Below are positions 9,490 to 17,014 of a stretch of 36,010 bases of DNA, one piece after another. The stretch covers positions 1 to 36,010 of the forward strand of contig JAIXYL010000069.1 in the NCBI GenBank assembly GCA_027490265.1, in the 5' to 3' direction. The notes beneath the pieces are model-generated. The model was given only the letters and a program-made list of their open reading frames with translations, was not told where the DNA came from and did not search any database. The translations under genes and the position numbers were made by a program. Numbering within the stretch: position 1 is the first letter of the stretch; every line of letters begins with the position of its first letter. Source of the stretch: Sediminibacterium sp. (GTDB lineage Bacteria; Bacteroidota; Bacteroidia; Chitinophagales; Chitinophagaceae).

Positions 9490-9520
9490 CTTGTGCTTTG
9501 GTCCTTTATTGTTAAATTTG
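9490..9520 (+). promoter_or_regulatory. Bacteroidota-type promoter for the oxoamine synthase gene
   Basis: A -33 box CTTG at 9490-9493, a spacer of 19 bp, and a perfect -7 box TAAATTTG (TAnnTTTG) at 9513-9520. The ATG is 31 bp further on, giving a leader of roughly 25 nt. Match to the Bacteroidota housekeeping sigma consensus is by eye. Confidence 0.6.
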
Positions 9521-9551
9521 CAAAAATATAATAAACCAATCAATCCATTGT

Positions 9552-10811
9552 ATGGCAGATATTTTTGAAAAGTTATTAAAGAATGCAGGGCCTTTAGGGC
9601 AACACAGAGAAAGAGCACACGGCTATTTTGCTTTCCCCAAATTAGAAGGCGATATTAATAGTAGAATGCGTTTTCGTGGAAAAGAAATGATTGTTTGGAG
9701 TCTTAATAATTATTTGGGACTGGCCAATCACCCAGAGATCCGCAAAGTTGACGCAGAAGCAACCCAACAGTTTGGCTTAGCTTATCCAATGGGGGCTAGA
9801 ATGATGAGTGGAAATTCAAATTATCATGAGCAGTTAGAACGTGAGTTGGCTGCATTTGAGCAAAAGGAAGATGCCATTCTGATGAACTTTGGTTATCAAG
9901 GAATCATGAGTGCCATTGATGCAGTTTGCGGCAGACATGATGTAATTGTGTATGATGCAGAGAGCCATGCTTGTATTATTGATGGATTAAGATTGCATCC
10001 CGGACATCGTTATGTATTCAAACACAATGACATTGATGATTGTGAGAAACAATTAACGAGAGCCACCCAATTAATTGAAAAGCAAGGAGCAGGGGGCATT
10101 CTTTTAATTACAGAAGGCGTTTTTGGGATGGCTGGTGATCAGGGAAAATTAAAAGAAATTGCTGCATTAAAATCTAGATTTCAATTTAGACTATTGGTGG
10201 ATGATGCCCACGGCTTTGGAACATTAGGCGCTACTGGTGCTGGAGCGGGTGAAGCACAGGGATGTCAGGATGCAATTGATTTGTATTTTTCCACTTTTGC
10301 TAAAAGTATGGCTTCAATTGGCGCATTTTTAGCAGGCGATAAAGCCATTATTGATTTCATTCGGTACAATATCAGAAGCCAAATTTTTGCAAAGAGTTTG
10401 CCAATGCCCATTGTGATTGGAAACTTGAAGCGCTTAGATATGTTGCGCTCAATGCCTGAGTTGAAAGAAAAATTGTGGGCGAATGCATTAAAATTACAAA
10501 ATGGATTAAAAGCCAAAGGATTTGATATTGGTAATACCAATACCCCTGTTACACCTGTGTATATGAAGGGTGGGGTAGAAGAAGCCACCGCAATGGTCAT
10601 GGATTTAAGAGAAAACTATGGCATATTTGCTTCCATTGTGGTTTACCCAGTTATTCCAAAGGGGCATATTATATTTAGATTGATTCCATCAGCAGCTCAT
10701 ACCGATGCAGATATTGATGAAACATTACAAGCATTTAGCGAAACAAAAGCAAAGTTAGATGCAGGTGCCTATCAATCAGAAGTTATTCCAGATATGGCAG
10801 AGACCAAATAA
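9552..10811 (+). CDS. Alpha-oxoamine synthase (cysteate/serine acyltransferase type, PLP enzyme)
   Basis: This 419-residue enzyme belongs to the AONS/KBL/SPT family, which condenses an acyl thioester with an amino acid by decarboxylation. Visible PLP-site residues are H139 (AESHACIIDG, ring stacking), D217 and H220 (VDDAHGFG), and the Schiff-base lysine K251 (FSTFAKSMAS). The G-A-R-M-M-S-G loop contacts substrate. Genes of this type in Bacteroidota are often auto-annotated as 2-amino-3-ketobutyrate CoA ligase or 8-amino-7-oxononanoate synthase. From remembered family resemblance it is closer to the flavobacterial cysteate fatty-acyl transferase (first step of capnine/sulfonolipid synthesis) or serine palmitoyltransferase (sphingolipids). 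No biotin or threonine-degradation gene is nearby. It has its own promoter and terminator. Family certain; choice of serine or cysteate open. Confidence 0.85.
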   Translation: MADIFEKLLKNAGPLGQHRERAHGYFAFPKLEGDINSRMRFRGKEMIVWSLNNYLGLANHPEIRKVDAEATQQFGLAYPMGARMMSGNSNYHEQLERELAAFEQKEDAILMNFGYQGIMSAIDAVCGRHDVIVYDAESHACIIDGLRLHPGHRYVFKHNDIDDCEKQLTRATQLIEKQGAGGILLITEGVFGMAGDQGKLKEIAALKSRFQFRLLVDDAHGFGTLGATGAGAGEAQGCQDAIDLYFSTFAKSMASIGAFLAGDKAIIDFIRYNIRSQIFAKSLPMPIVIGNLKRLDMLRSMPELKEKLWANALKLQNGLKAKGFDIGNTNTPVTPVYMKGGVEEATAMVMDLRENYGIFASIVVYPVIPKGHIIFRLIPSAAHTDADIDETLQAFSETKAKLDAGAYQSEVIPDMAETK

Positions 10812-10831
10812 AATAGACATTCTATCGCATT

Positions 10832-10860
10832 AAAAAGCCCCGAAGTTTTCGGGGCTTTTT
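10832..10860. terminator. Bidirectional rho-independent terminator
   Basis: A perfect 13-bp stem: AAAAAGCCCCGAA (10832-10844) and TTCGGGGCTTTTT (10848-10860), with loop GTT. The T-rich arm serves the plus strand and the A-rich arm becomes a T-run on the minus strand. It can therefore end both the oxoamine synthase transcript and that of the convergent DUF2911 gene, whose stop is 20 bp away. Confidence 0.92.
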
Positions 10861-10879
10861 AAATTGGTATCAATTCGAA

Positions 10880-11722
10880 CTATAATTTTTTGATTAACTC
10901 ATTTGCCATTCTAACGTAATCAGCATTTTTAGCTTCTGTTGCAATAGTGATGCATTTTTCTGCACTGGCTTTTGCATCAGCTTTCTGTCCCATGTCTTTT
11001 TGAATTTTTGCGGTTAGCAAAAACAACCAAAATGCTTTAGGATTGGCTTCAGTTGCTTTGTTTACATTTTGTAAAGCTTTGGCATAATCCTTATCCCACT
11101 CGTAATAAAAATTGGCAGCTGCTGAATAAGCATTTGGATTGACTTTCTCTGCACCTAAAGCTGCTTCTACTTGCGCACGAAGTCTGTCTTTCACATTGGT
11201 GCTGATTGGAATGCTCACAATCGCTTTACCCCAAGACAATTGTAAATCGATGGTTTCCGCTTCTACATTGGCAAATTGAAAAGTGAAAGATTCAACATGC
11301 GTATTGGTTTTGGCAGCTTTTACTTTAAAGCGAACCACGTCTTCACTTTGTTTATACCCATCTGTACCCCAGTTGGTTAAGCCTTTGTTGACCACTACTT
11401 CCCAGTAATCAGCACCAGGTACGGTATACAGTACATAAGCGCCGGTATCCAATGTAGACCCGCCCATGGTTACTTTATCCGAAAAATGAATTCGGGTTGC
11501 AGCATTGGCACCCGTTCTCCACAATTGATTCAGTGGTGCTAATTCAGAATTTTCTTTAAGCAACACTCTGCCTTTTACATTAGGTCTTGAATAGGTTAAT
11601 TCAATTCTGCCCATACCAAAATCTTGACTGATTTTCTGAGTGGTACTCGGTTGAGGCATTCTGATTTGTGCAAAACCTGCTACGCTAGAGATTAATGCAA
11701 CTGCAAGCAACAATTTTTTCAT
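10880..11722 (-). CDS. Secreted DUF2911 protein with TPR-like C-terminus
   Basis: I start it at the ATG at 11722 (280 residues), which gives the signal peptide MKKLLLAVALISSVAGFAQ; an upstream in-frame start at 11746 would put a polar tail in front. Residues about 25-170 match DUF2911: the YSRPNVKGR segment, LWRTGANAATRI, and DTGAYVLYTVPGADYW. This family is widespread in Bacteroidota and has no known function. Residues about 190-280 are helical, with Ala-rich repeats (AANFYYEWDKDYAKALQNVNKA, AFWLFLLTAKIQKDMGQKAD) resembling two to three tetratricopeptide units, so a protein-binding role is plausible. It stands alone, facing the oxoamine synthase across a shared terminator. Confidence 0.82.
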   Translation of the reverse strand: MKKLLLAVALISSVAGFAQIRMPQPSTTQKISQDFGMGRIELTYSRPNVKGRVLLKENSELAPLNQLWRTGANAATRIHFSDKVTMGGSTLDTGAYVLYTVPGADYWEVVVNKGLTNWGTDGYKQSEDVVRFKVKAAKTNTHVESFTFQFANVEAETIDLQLSWGKAIVSIPISTNVKDRLRAQVEAALGAEKVNPNAYSAAANFYYEWDKDYAKALQNVNKATEANPKAFWLFLLTAKIQKDMGQKADAKASAEKCITIATEAKNADYVRMANELIKKL

Positions 11723-11733
11723 AGTTGATAAAT

Positions 11734-11751
11734 GTTTGAACGTCAAACTTA
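11734..11751 (-). promoter_or_regulatory. Promoter -7 element of the DUF2911 gene with an overlapping dyad
   Basis: On the minus strand TAAGTTTG (11751 to 11744) matches the TAnnTTTG -7 consensus, 21 bp before the chosen ATG; no good -33 TTG is found 19 bp upstream. A perfect inverted repeat GTTTGA-ACG-TCAAAC (11734-11748) overlaps this box and could be an operator, or chance. Confidence 0.4.
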
Positions 11752-11824
11752 GGTTTTCCCTAACAAATGCTCGTATTTTTTTTGAAAAAACCGCTTTTAT
11801 ACAGCCGATTTAACAATTACTTCA

Positions 11825-12724
11825 TCATTTAAATCCAGGATGAAATCTTTGCAATGTGTCTCTTAAAAAATGGCTGTCTAAATGGGTGTAAATTTCTGTT
11901 GTAGTAATGCTTTCATGCCCCAACATTTCTTGAACGGCTCGTAAATCTGCACCGCCTTCAACTAAATGCGTAGCAAAGGAATGTCTGAAAGTATGGGGTG
12001 ATATGGTTTTATTGATCCCTGCTTTTAATGCTAGGTCTTTGATGATATAAAAAATCATGACCCTGCTCAATGGTTTACCCCTTCTGTTTAAAAATAAATA
12101 ATCTTCCTGTCCAGATTTGATGGGTTGGTGTACTCTAATTTGATGTTGATAAATTTGAATGCATTTAATGGCAGCAGAACCAATTGGAATGAGTCGTTCC
12201 TTATTGCCTTTACCAATGACTTTGATAAATCCAATGTCTAAATACAGCCCCGAAATTTTTAAATTAACCACCTCACTTACCCTTAACCCACAACTGTACA
12301 TGGTTTCAATGATGGCTTTGTTTCTACCCCCTTCTGGGCTACTCAAATCGATCTGTGCAATCATTCTTTCAATTTCATCAAAGTGCAAAGTATCTGGTAA
12401 TTGCCTTTTTGATTTTGGTGCATTCAGCAGGAGGGATGGGTCAGTGCTGCATATTTGTTCAAGGATGCAATATTTAAAAAAACTTCGTATACCTGAAATG
12501 ATTCTAGCTTGAGAGCTGGCTGTCATGCCCAATTCATTGACCCATTGCACAAATGATTGCAAGTCTTTTAAGCTGATATCACTAGGGGATTGGGTTTGTT
12601 GGGTCGCCAGCAAATAACTGGTCAGCATATCAATATCATGCAAATACGCTTCAACCGAATGCTCGCTCAAAGATTTCTCTAATTGCAAATATGCTTTAAA
12701 CCCTTTTTTATAAGCTTGCCACAT
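11825..12724 (-). CDS. xerD: Site-specific tyrosine recombinase XerD
   Basis: The 299-residue enzyme has an N-terminal SAM-like core-binding domain (about 1-90) and a C-terminal catalytic domain. All tyrosine recombinase residues are present: R148 (CGLRVSE), K172 (GKGNKE), H244 and R247 (PHTFRH), H270 (LGHESI) and Y279 (TEIYTHL). Numbering is identical to that of E. coli XerD. With XerC or alone it would resolve chromosome dimers at dif and act in the nucleoid near the division site. No dif-like site or mobile element is nearby, and full length plus these residues argue for the housekeeping enzyme rather than an integron or phage integrase. It is divergent from the first YkgJ-type gene. Confidence 0.92.
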   Translation of the reverse strand: MWQAYKKGFKAYLQLEKSLSEHSVEAYLHDIDMLTSYLLATQQTQSPSDISLKDLQSFVQWVNELGMTASSQARIISGIRSFFKYCILEQICSTDPSLLLNAPKSKRQLPDTLHFDEIERMIAQIDLSSPEGGRNKAIIETMYSCGLRVSEVVNLKISGLYLDIGFIKVIGKGNKERLIPIGSAAIKCIQIYQHQIRVHQPIKSGQEDYLFLNRRGKPLSRVMIFYIIKDLALKAGINKTISPHTFRHSFATHLVEGGADLRAVQEMLGHESITTTEIYTHLDSHFLRDTLQRFHPGFK

Positions 12725-12790
12725 GAATGTTAAAGATAACAGCTATATCATTATATTCGCTTTTAGTCTATTTTAAAATATCGGCTGTTT

Positions 12791-13300
12791 ATGCAAGTTA
12801 ATCTAAGATCGTTCAAGCAGAAAGTACATCACCATGCAAAAGGCATGAAAAAGTTCTTGGGTAAATTAGAAAAAAATCCTCCTAAAGGATTAGATAAAAT
12901 GGCTGAAAAAATTGATGCCGAAGTTTGGAAAGAAGTAGACTGTTTAAGTTGTGCCAATTGTTGTAAAACAATGAGCCCTACGTTTACAGCCAAAGACTTA
13001 AAAAGAATTGCTGCTCATGTTGATATGTCTGTTAATGAGTTCAAAGAAAAGTGGCTTTATTTTGATGAAGAAGATGGGGATTGGATGAACAAAAAGCAGC
13101 CTTGTCAATTCTTGAACTTAACCACCAATATGTGTAGTATTTATGAAGTGAGACCCGATGATTGTGCTGGATTTCCTCATTTAAAGAAAAAGAAAATGGT
13201 GGAATACATTCATGTACACCAACAAAATGTTAGTTATTGTCCGGCCACTTATAAAATGGTTGAAAAATTTCAAGCATTGCTTAAGCCTGCTGGAAAATAA
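12791..13300 (+). CDS. YkgJ-type cysteine-cluster protein, copy 1
   Basis: A 169-residue soluble protein whose cysteines follow the YkgJ/UPF0153 pattern: C51-x2-C54-x2-C57-C58, then C105, C115, C125 and C150. The set could hold a zinc ion or an Fe-S cluster; the family has no established role. The N-terminal 45 residues are Lys/His-rich and helical. A second protein with almost the same cysteine spacing is encoded at 16331. The start ATG at 12791 is preceded by an AT-rich stretch with a possible -7 box TATATTCG at 12752-12759 and no clear ribosome-binding site. It is monocistronic, convergent with the BNR gene 20 bp downstream. A 12-bp palindrome (13315-13326) lies in that gap but has no T-run, so I do not call it a terminator. 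Confidence 0.85.
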   Translation: MQVNLRSFKQKVHHHAKGMKKFLGKLEKNPPKGLDKMAEKIDAEVWKEVDCLSCANCCKTMSPTFTAKDLKRIAAHVDMSVNEFKEKWLYFDEEDGDWMNKKQPCQFLNLTTNMCSIYEVRPDDCAGFPHLKKKKMVEYIHVHQQNVSYCPATYKMVEKFQALLKPAGK

Positions 13301-13320
13301 TCTACATGACCTTCCCTTAA

Positions 13321-14364
13321 TTAAGGATTCAAGTTCAGTTTTGCAATTTTACCACCACCGCCAGCTAAAAAGATTGCCTTACCATTTTTGGCTTTTTGTA
13401 CAACATGAAAGCTTTGTGAAGAAATATTTTCCCAGTGCATGCCGCCGTCTTTAGAAATATCTACCCCAGATGTTCCGCAGGCAACCAAGATTTTATTGGT
13501 TAAATAAATAACGCTTGATCGATATCCAAATGGGGGCGTTTTTGGTTGAATAAATTGAATACTCGGTTCTAAATTAACGCCTATTGCATTGCCTGTTCTC
13601 ATAGTGTCTTTTGCAAAGTCGCCCCCAACAATAAAAGCTTGTTTGCCTGAAGGGCTTACTGCAATTGAATTGGCGCCTGTAGATTCCTTCCCTTGTAAAA
13701 GGGGTAATGGATATTGATCTCGTTGGTCTCTTGCATTCAATAATCTAGAGACTTTACCGCCAGTCACCATAAATGTGCCTTTTTTAAATGTATGGGATGA
13801 TTGACTGATTTGTAAATTCGTTCCACTTGATGCAAAAAAAGCCTCCCCATCATTTAGTGCAATGCCGTCTAATTTATTCGTTTCCCAAGTTTCCCCCAAA
13901 TCATTACTCATTGCAAAAAATGCTTTGCCGTTAATTGGGTCACCAATCACTTGAATGGTTTTTGCTTCAGCGTTCATGGCATCTAAAAACATGCCTTTGG
14001 TACTGTCCTCAAATACTTTGTACCAGTTTTCTCCTCCATCAACGGTTTTTAAAATGAGGGCTGGTTCAGCAATCGCCATGATGATGGCTGTTTTTTGATT
14101 GTAAGCCTCAATATCTCTGAAATCTCTTTTTTCATATCCTCTGACGGTCATCCATTGAAATGATTTGCCGCCATCTAAAGACTTTCCTACAGAACCTCCG
14201 CTTCCACTCACCCAAATAATTTGATTAGACACAACACTCATTCCTCTGATGCTTGTTTTCCTGCCTTGTTCCAGGATTTGAATGGCATGATTGGATTGCG
14301 CAATTGTAGTAGAATAGACACTGATGGCTATTAAGACTAAAAATATTTTAAAATATGATTGCAT
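13321..14364 (-). CDS. Secreted BNR/YCF48-like beta-propeller protein
   Basis: A 347-residue protein with a signal peptide (MQSYFKIFLVLIAISVYS then TTIAQ). Four or more BNR-type motifs are visible: SLDGGKSFQW, TVDGGENWYKV, SNDLGETWETN and SKDGGMHWENIS. This is the layout of the YCF48-like (photosystem II stability factor-related) propellers often labelled 'oxidoreductase' in Bacteroidota. Nothing supports an oxidoreductase activity here: no cofactor motif is seen. The length fits one propeller. It is not in an operon and is divergent from tcdA with 67 bp between them. It is a separate, much smaller protein than the BNR protein at 1486. Confidence 0.78.
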   Translation of the reverse strand: MQSYFKIFLVLIAISVYSTTIAQSNHAIQILEQGRKTSIRGMSVVSNQIIWVSGSGGSVGKSLDGGKSFQWMTVRGYEKRDFRDIEAYNQKTAIIMAIAEPALILKTVDGGENWYKVFEDSTKGMFLDAMNAEAKTIQVIGDPINGKAFFAMSNDLGETWETNKLDGIALNDGEAFFASSGTNLQISQSSHTFKKGTFMVTGGKVSRLLNARDQRDQYPLPLLQGKESTGANSIAVSPSGKQAFIVGGDFAKDTMRTGNAIGVNLEPSIQFIQPKTPPFGYRSSVIYLTNKILVACGTSGVDISKDGGMHWENISSQSFHVVQKAKNGKAIFLAGGGGKIAKLNLNP

Positions 14365-14431
14365 ACAGTCATTTTTGCGTACAAACTACAAGTTAAATCA
14401 ATTCCTTTTCAACGTTTAATTTAATTAAGAT

Positions 14432-15160
14432 ATGATTCCATATTGGATGAGCAGAACCCAATTGCTTTTAGGAGATGAACCTATTCAAGCACTCATGAAT
14501 AAACATGTATTAGTTGTTGGTTTGGGAGGTGTTGGCGGCATTTGTGCTGAAATGATTGTTCGCTCTGGTGTTGGGAAAATAACCATCGTGGATGCCGATA
14601 CCGTAGACTTAAGTAATGCCAATCGACAGATTCCTGCATTGCATTCTACTGCTGGAAAATTAAAATCTGAAGTGATGGCTGAGCGATTAAAAGATATCAA
14701 TCCTCAACTAGACATCATCGTGAAGACCATCTACATCAAAGATGATATAACCCAAGCTTTATTAGACGAAGCACAATACGATTATGCAGTAGATTGTATT
14801 GATACATTATCGCCTAAAGTGTTTTTTATCAAAGGCTGTTTAGATCGGGGCATTCCTATTGTTAGTTCTTTAGGCGCCGGTGGTAAAGTAGACCCCTCAC
14901 AGGTAGTGATTACTGATATTTCAAAAACCTACCAGTGTAACCTAGCCAGTTATGTGCGAAAAAAATTACACAGTTTAGGTATTTACAAAGGGCTTACTGT
15001 AGTATTCAGTGCTGAAAAAGTAGACCAATCTAAAATTATTGAAACAGAAAAAGCATTTCCCAAAAAATCAATCATTGGCACCATCTCTTATATGCCTGCC
15101 ATTTTTGGATGTATGGCTGCCAGTGTGGTGATCAGGGGGTTATTGCCTCAATCTAAATAA
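14432..15160 (+). CDS. tcdA: tRNA threonylcarbamoyladenosine dehydratase TcdA
   Basis: The protein (242 residues) is a member of the ThiF/E1-like superfamily. The nucleotide-binding loop LVVGLGGVGG is at about 27-36, followed by IRSGVGKITIVDADTV-like sequence and SNANRQIPAL, then DCIDTLSPKVFF. This combination (an N-R-Q motif plus C-I-D) identifies TcdA/CsdL, which adenylates and cyclises t6A37 of tRNA to ct6A in an ATP-dependent reaction. The start at 14432 (MIPYW then MSRTQLLLG) fits family N-termini. The catalytic core is complete. Its 3' end overlaps the convergent NamZ-like gene by 13 bp. Cysteine desulfurase partners (CsdA/CsdE) are not adjacent. Confidence 0.88.
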   Translation: MIPYWMSRTQLLLGDEPIQALMNKHVLVVGLGGVGGICAEMIVRSGVGKITIVDADTVDLSNANRQIPALHSTAGKLKSEVMAERLKDINPQLDIIVKTIYIKDDITQALLDEAQYDYAVDCIDTLSPKVFFIKGCLDRGIPIVSSLGAGGKVDPSQVVITDISKTYQCNLASYVRKKLHSLGIYKGLTVVFSAEKVDQSKIIETEKAFPKKSIIGTISYMPAIFGCMAASVVIRGLLPQSK

Positions 15161-16326
15161 AGCAAATACGCTTGTATTTGTTTATGCCAATATTGTGTAT
15201 TGGTTAACTGTGTGCATTGTTGAATGAATTGGTGCATCGGTAAATCAAATAAAGCTTCTGATGCAGGAACCCCCATGAGCTTGTCTAAATGATGCATGCC
15301 TGTTGGATTAACAAAGGTTTTATAAGGGGCCCATTCAAATGTTGAAGGATGCAAGTCTTTGATTAATCGAATCAGTAATAATCCAAAAAATATGGGTTTA
15401 AATTGATCGGGGTAATGGATGGTAAAATGTATGCCATTGCATTGCTCTCCAGCATATTTATTTTGAGATGGAATAAAATGAATGGCTTTTGCTTCCAATT
15501 CCATATCCATGAATAAATTGATTTGTTGCGCAACCTGATTGTGCTTGAGCCAAGGCGCCCCAACCACTTCAAAAGAGAGATTGGTTGATCGACCTTCTGA
15601 TAAATTAGTGGCTTCTAAAAAACATAAACCTGGGTACAACAAAAGTGATTCAGCCGTTTGTATAGCCGGAGAGGTTGGCACAAATGGGATCCCCCAATCC
15701 CCCTGAAACATTGATCTTTGCCATCCTTTACATGGAATGATTTCAATGGGCGCATGGATGGTTTGCGTTTCATTAAAATAGAGGGCTAATTCGCCGAGTG
15801 TACAGCTATGACGAACGGGCATGGGCCATCTGCCTAAAAAAGAATGGGTAGTGGTATCTGACCATGGTCCTTCAGTTAACCCCATGATGCCGCTTATTGG
15901 ATTGGGGCGGTCTAGGATAATCAGTGGGGTCTTAGTGCGAGCACAAATTTCCAGCAAATAACTAAGCGTCCATAAATAGGTATAAAAGCGCACGCCCACA
16001 TCAGGCACATCAAATATCAACAAATCAATGTCTTCTAAATCTTCGTAAGTGGGGGCCAGTTTTTCGCCGTATAAACTTACCACTGGCAAATCGGTTAATT
16101 CATCTATGCCATTTAACATGGGCGCGCCATCGGCTCCAGTGGCTAATATGCCATGCTCAGGGGAAAATAATTTTTTGATTTGAAATCCATGTTGTTGCAA
16201 TGCCAGTCTTGATGATAATTGGGTATTGGTAGTGGCAGCATCATTGGTAATCATGCCAATCCTTTGTTGTTTCCAATCTACTTCTGGTGAAGCTAATAAT
16301 ACATCAATTCCAAATTGTATAGGCAT
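15148..16326 (-). CDS. namZ: NamZ-family exo-beta-N-acetylmuramidase (DUF1343, GH171), without signal peptide
   Basis: A 392-residue DUF1343 protein. Family motifs are visible: IGMITNDAA, LFSPEHGI (E57-H58), SLYG, IFDVPDVGVRFYTYLWTL, ILDRPNPI, LTEGP, and RHSCTLGELA. NamZ enzymes release MurNAc from the non-reducing end of peptidoglycan chains. The usual Bacteroidota members are exported, but this one starts MPIQFGIDVL with no hydrophobic leader. The frame can be extended upstream by only seven codons before a stop, so a signal peptide cannot have been missed. It begins 4 bp after the stop of the second YkgJ-type gene and is surely co-transcribed. The product is probably cytosolic, which fits recycling of imported muropeptides (compare mpl at 25973). 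Activity is inferred from the family. Confidence 0.82.
   Translation of the reverse strand: MPIQFGIDVLLASPEVDWKQQRIGMITNDAATTNTQLSSRLALQQHGFQIKKLFSPEHGILATGADGAPMLNGIDELTDLPVVSLYGEKLAPTYEDLEDIDLLIFDVPDVGVRFYTYLWTLSYLLEICARTKTPLIILDRPNPISGIMGLTEGPWSDTTTHSFLGRWPMPVRHSCTLGELALYFNETQTIHAPIEIIPCKGWQRSMFQGDWGIPFVPTSPAIQTAESLLLYPGLCFLEATNLSEGRSTNLSFEVVGAPWLKHNQVAQQINLFMDMELEAKAIHFIPSQNKYAGEQCNGIHFTIHYPDQFKPIFFGLLLIRLIKDLHPSTFEWAPYKTFVNPTGMHHLDKLMGVPASEALFDLPMHQFIQQCTQLTNTQYWHKQIQAYLLYLD
15161..15183 (+). terminator. Weak hairpin after tcdA, possible terminator
   Basis: Directly after the tcdA stop, CAAATAC (15163-15169) and GTATTTG (15174-15180) form a 7-bp perfect stem with a GCTT loop, extendable by a G-T and an A-T pair. 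Only three T follow. It is AT-rich and lies inside the 3' end of the NamZ gene, so it is a weak candidate. Confidence 0.25.
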
Positions 16327-16330
16327 GCCA

Positions 16331-16870
16331 TCAATTTTTAGATGATTCTATTTGATCCCTTTCAAATGCCATAGCTGACTTTAGCGCTTCAACTACATTA
16401 AAAATTATTGGACATCTATCATAATGCATAAATGTGGTAAATACCCTTCTTTTAAAATGCGGCAAATGCAATGCGGGGAATTCTTTACAGCCTTCAAATC
16501 GATATTCGTAAATGGTGCATTTATTGTCATTTAAAAAATGACAGGGCATCTGATTCATGATCATCATGCCATTGCTGCCTTTTTCTAAATAACGCGCATC
16601 AAAATCAGCCCGATCTAAAGTTAAATGGGCAGAAAGTCGATCGGCTTCAGACTCATTTAAACAAACCATCAAGCTTTTGCAACAGTTGCCACAATCGGTA
16701 CAAGAAATGGTTGGACTGATTAAAGCATCCAATTCTTGGACTTTTGCGTCAATGGCTTCGTCGTTATATTCTTTGATAAATGCACTGAATCGGTCATTTT
16801 CTGCTTGATGGGTTTGGGCAAAATTGGCTATTGCAGTCAGGTCTGTCTGAGGTTTAAATGGTGCATTCAT
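16331..16870 (-). CDS. YkgJ-type cysteine-cluster protein, copy 2
   Basis: The protein is 179 residues, with cysteines C57-x2-C60-x2-C63-C64, then C110, C118, C128 and C153, plus an extra C70. The spacing is close to that of the 12791 protein (51/54/57/58, 105, 115, 125, 150), and both end in a helix after an aromatic-rich segment. They are paralogs within the YkgJ/UPF0153 family; metal type and role are unknown. It is the first gene of a two-gene operon with the NamZ-like gene, 4 bp apart, and is divergent from parE. Soluble, with no signal peptide. Confidence 0.84.
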   Translation of the reverse strand: MNAPFKPQTDLTAIANFAQTHQAENDRFSAFIKEYNDEAIDAKVQELDALISPTISCTDCGNCCKSLMVCLNESEADRLSAHLTLDRADFDARYLEKGSNGMMIMNQMPCHFLNDNKCTIYEYRFEGCKEFPALHLPHFKRRVFTTFMHYDRCPIIFNVVEALKSAMAFERDQIESSKN

Positions 16871-16954
16871 TGGTATAAAGGTAGGATTTGAGGCATTAAA
16901 TCCACCAAAATCAGCTATTTATCCACATATAAGTAGGTTTTGTAGAAAAGTAAA

Positions 16955-16985
16955 ATTGGGCTGAGATTTGAGGGACTTAGATTTG
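16955..16985 (+). promoter_or_regulatory. Promoter of the parE operon
   Basis: A -33 box ATTG at 16955-16958, 19-bp spacer, then TAGATTTG at 16978-16985, a perfect TAnnTTTG -7 box. The parE ATG is at 17015, so the leader is about 23 nt. The leader ends with AGGAG at 17008-17012, only 2 nt before the ATG, which is too close to be a good Shine-Dalgarno site. Confidence 0.65.
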
Positions 16986-17014
16986 CCGATAGCAAACTAA
17001 TTTAAATAGGAGAT

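Noticed and set aside
11825..12724. Tyrosine recombinase as a sign of a mobile element
   Set aside because: Length and all catalytic positions match housekeeping XerD; no repeats, cargo or attachment sites nearby.
12738..12789. AACAGC and GCTGTT flanking the xerD/YkgJ divergent region
   Set aside because: Arms are 40 bp apart and imperfect beyond six bases; likely chance.
13315..13326. Palindrome CCTTAATTAAGG between two convergent genes
   Set aside because: No loop and no T-run; short AT-rich palindromes are expected by chance. It is not a terminator.
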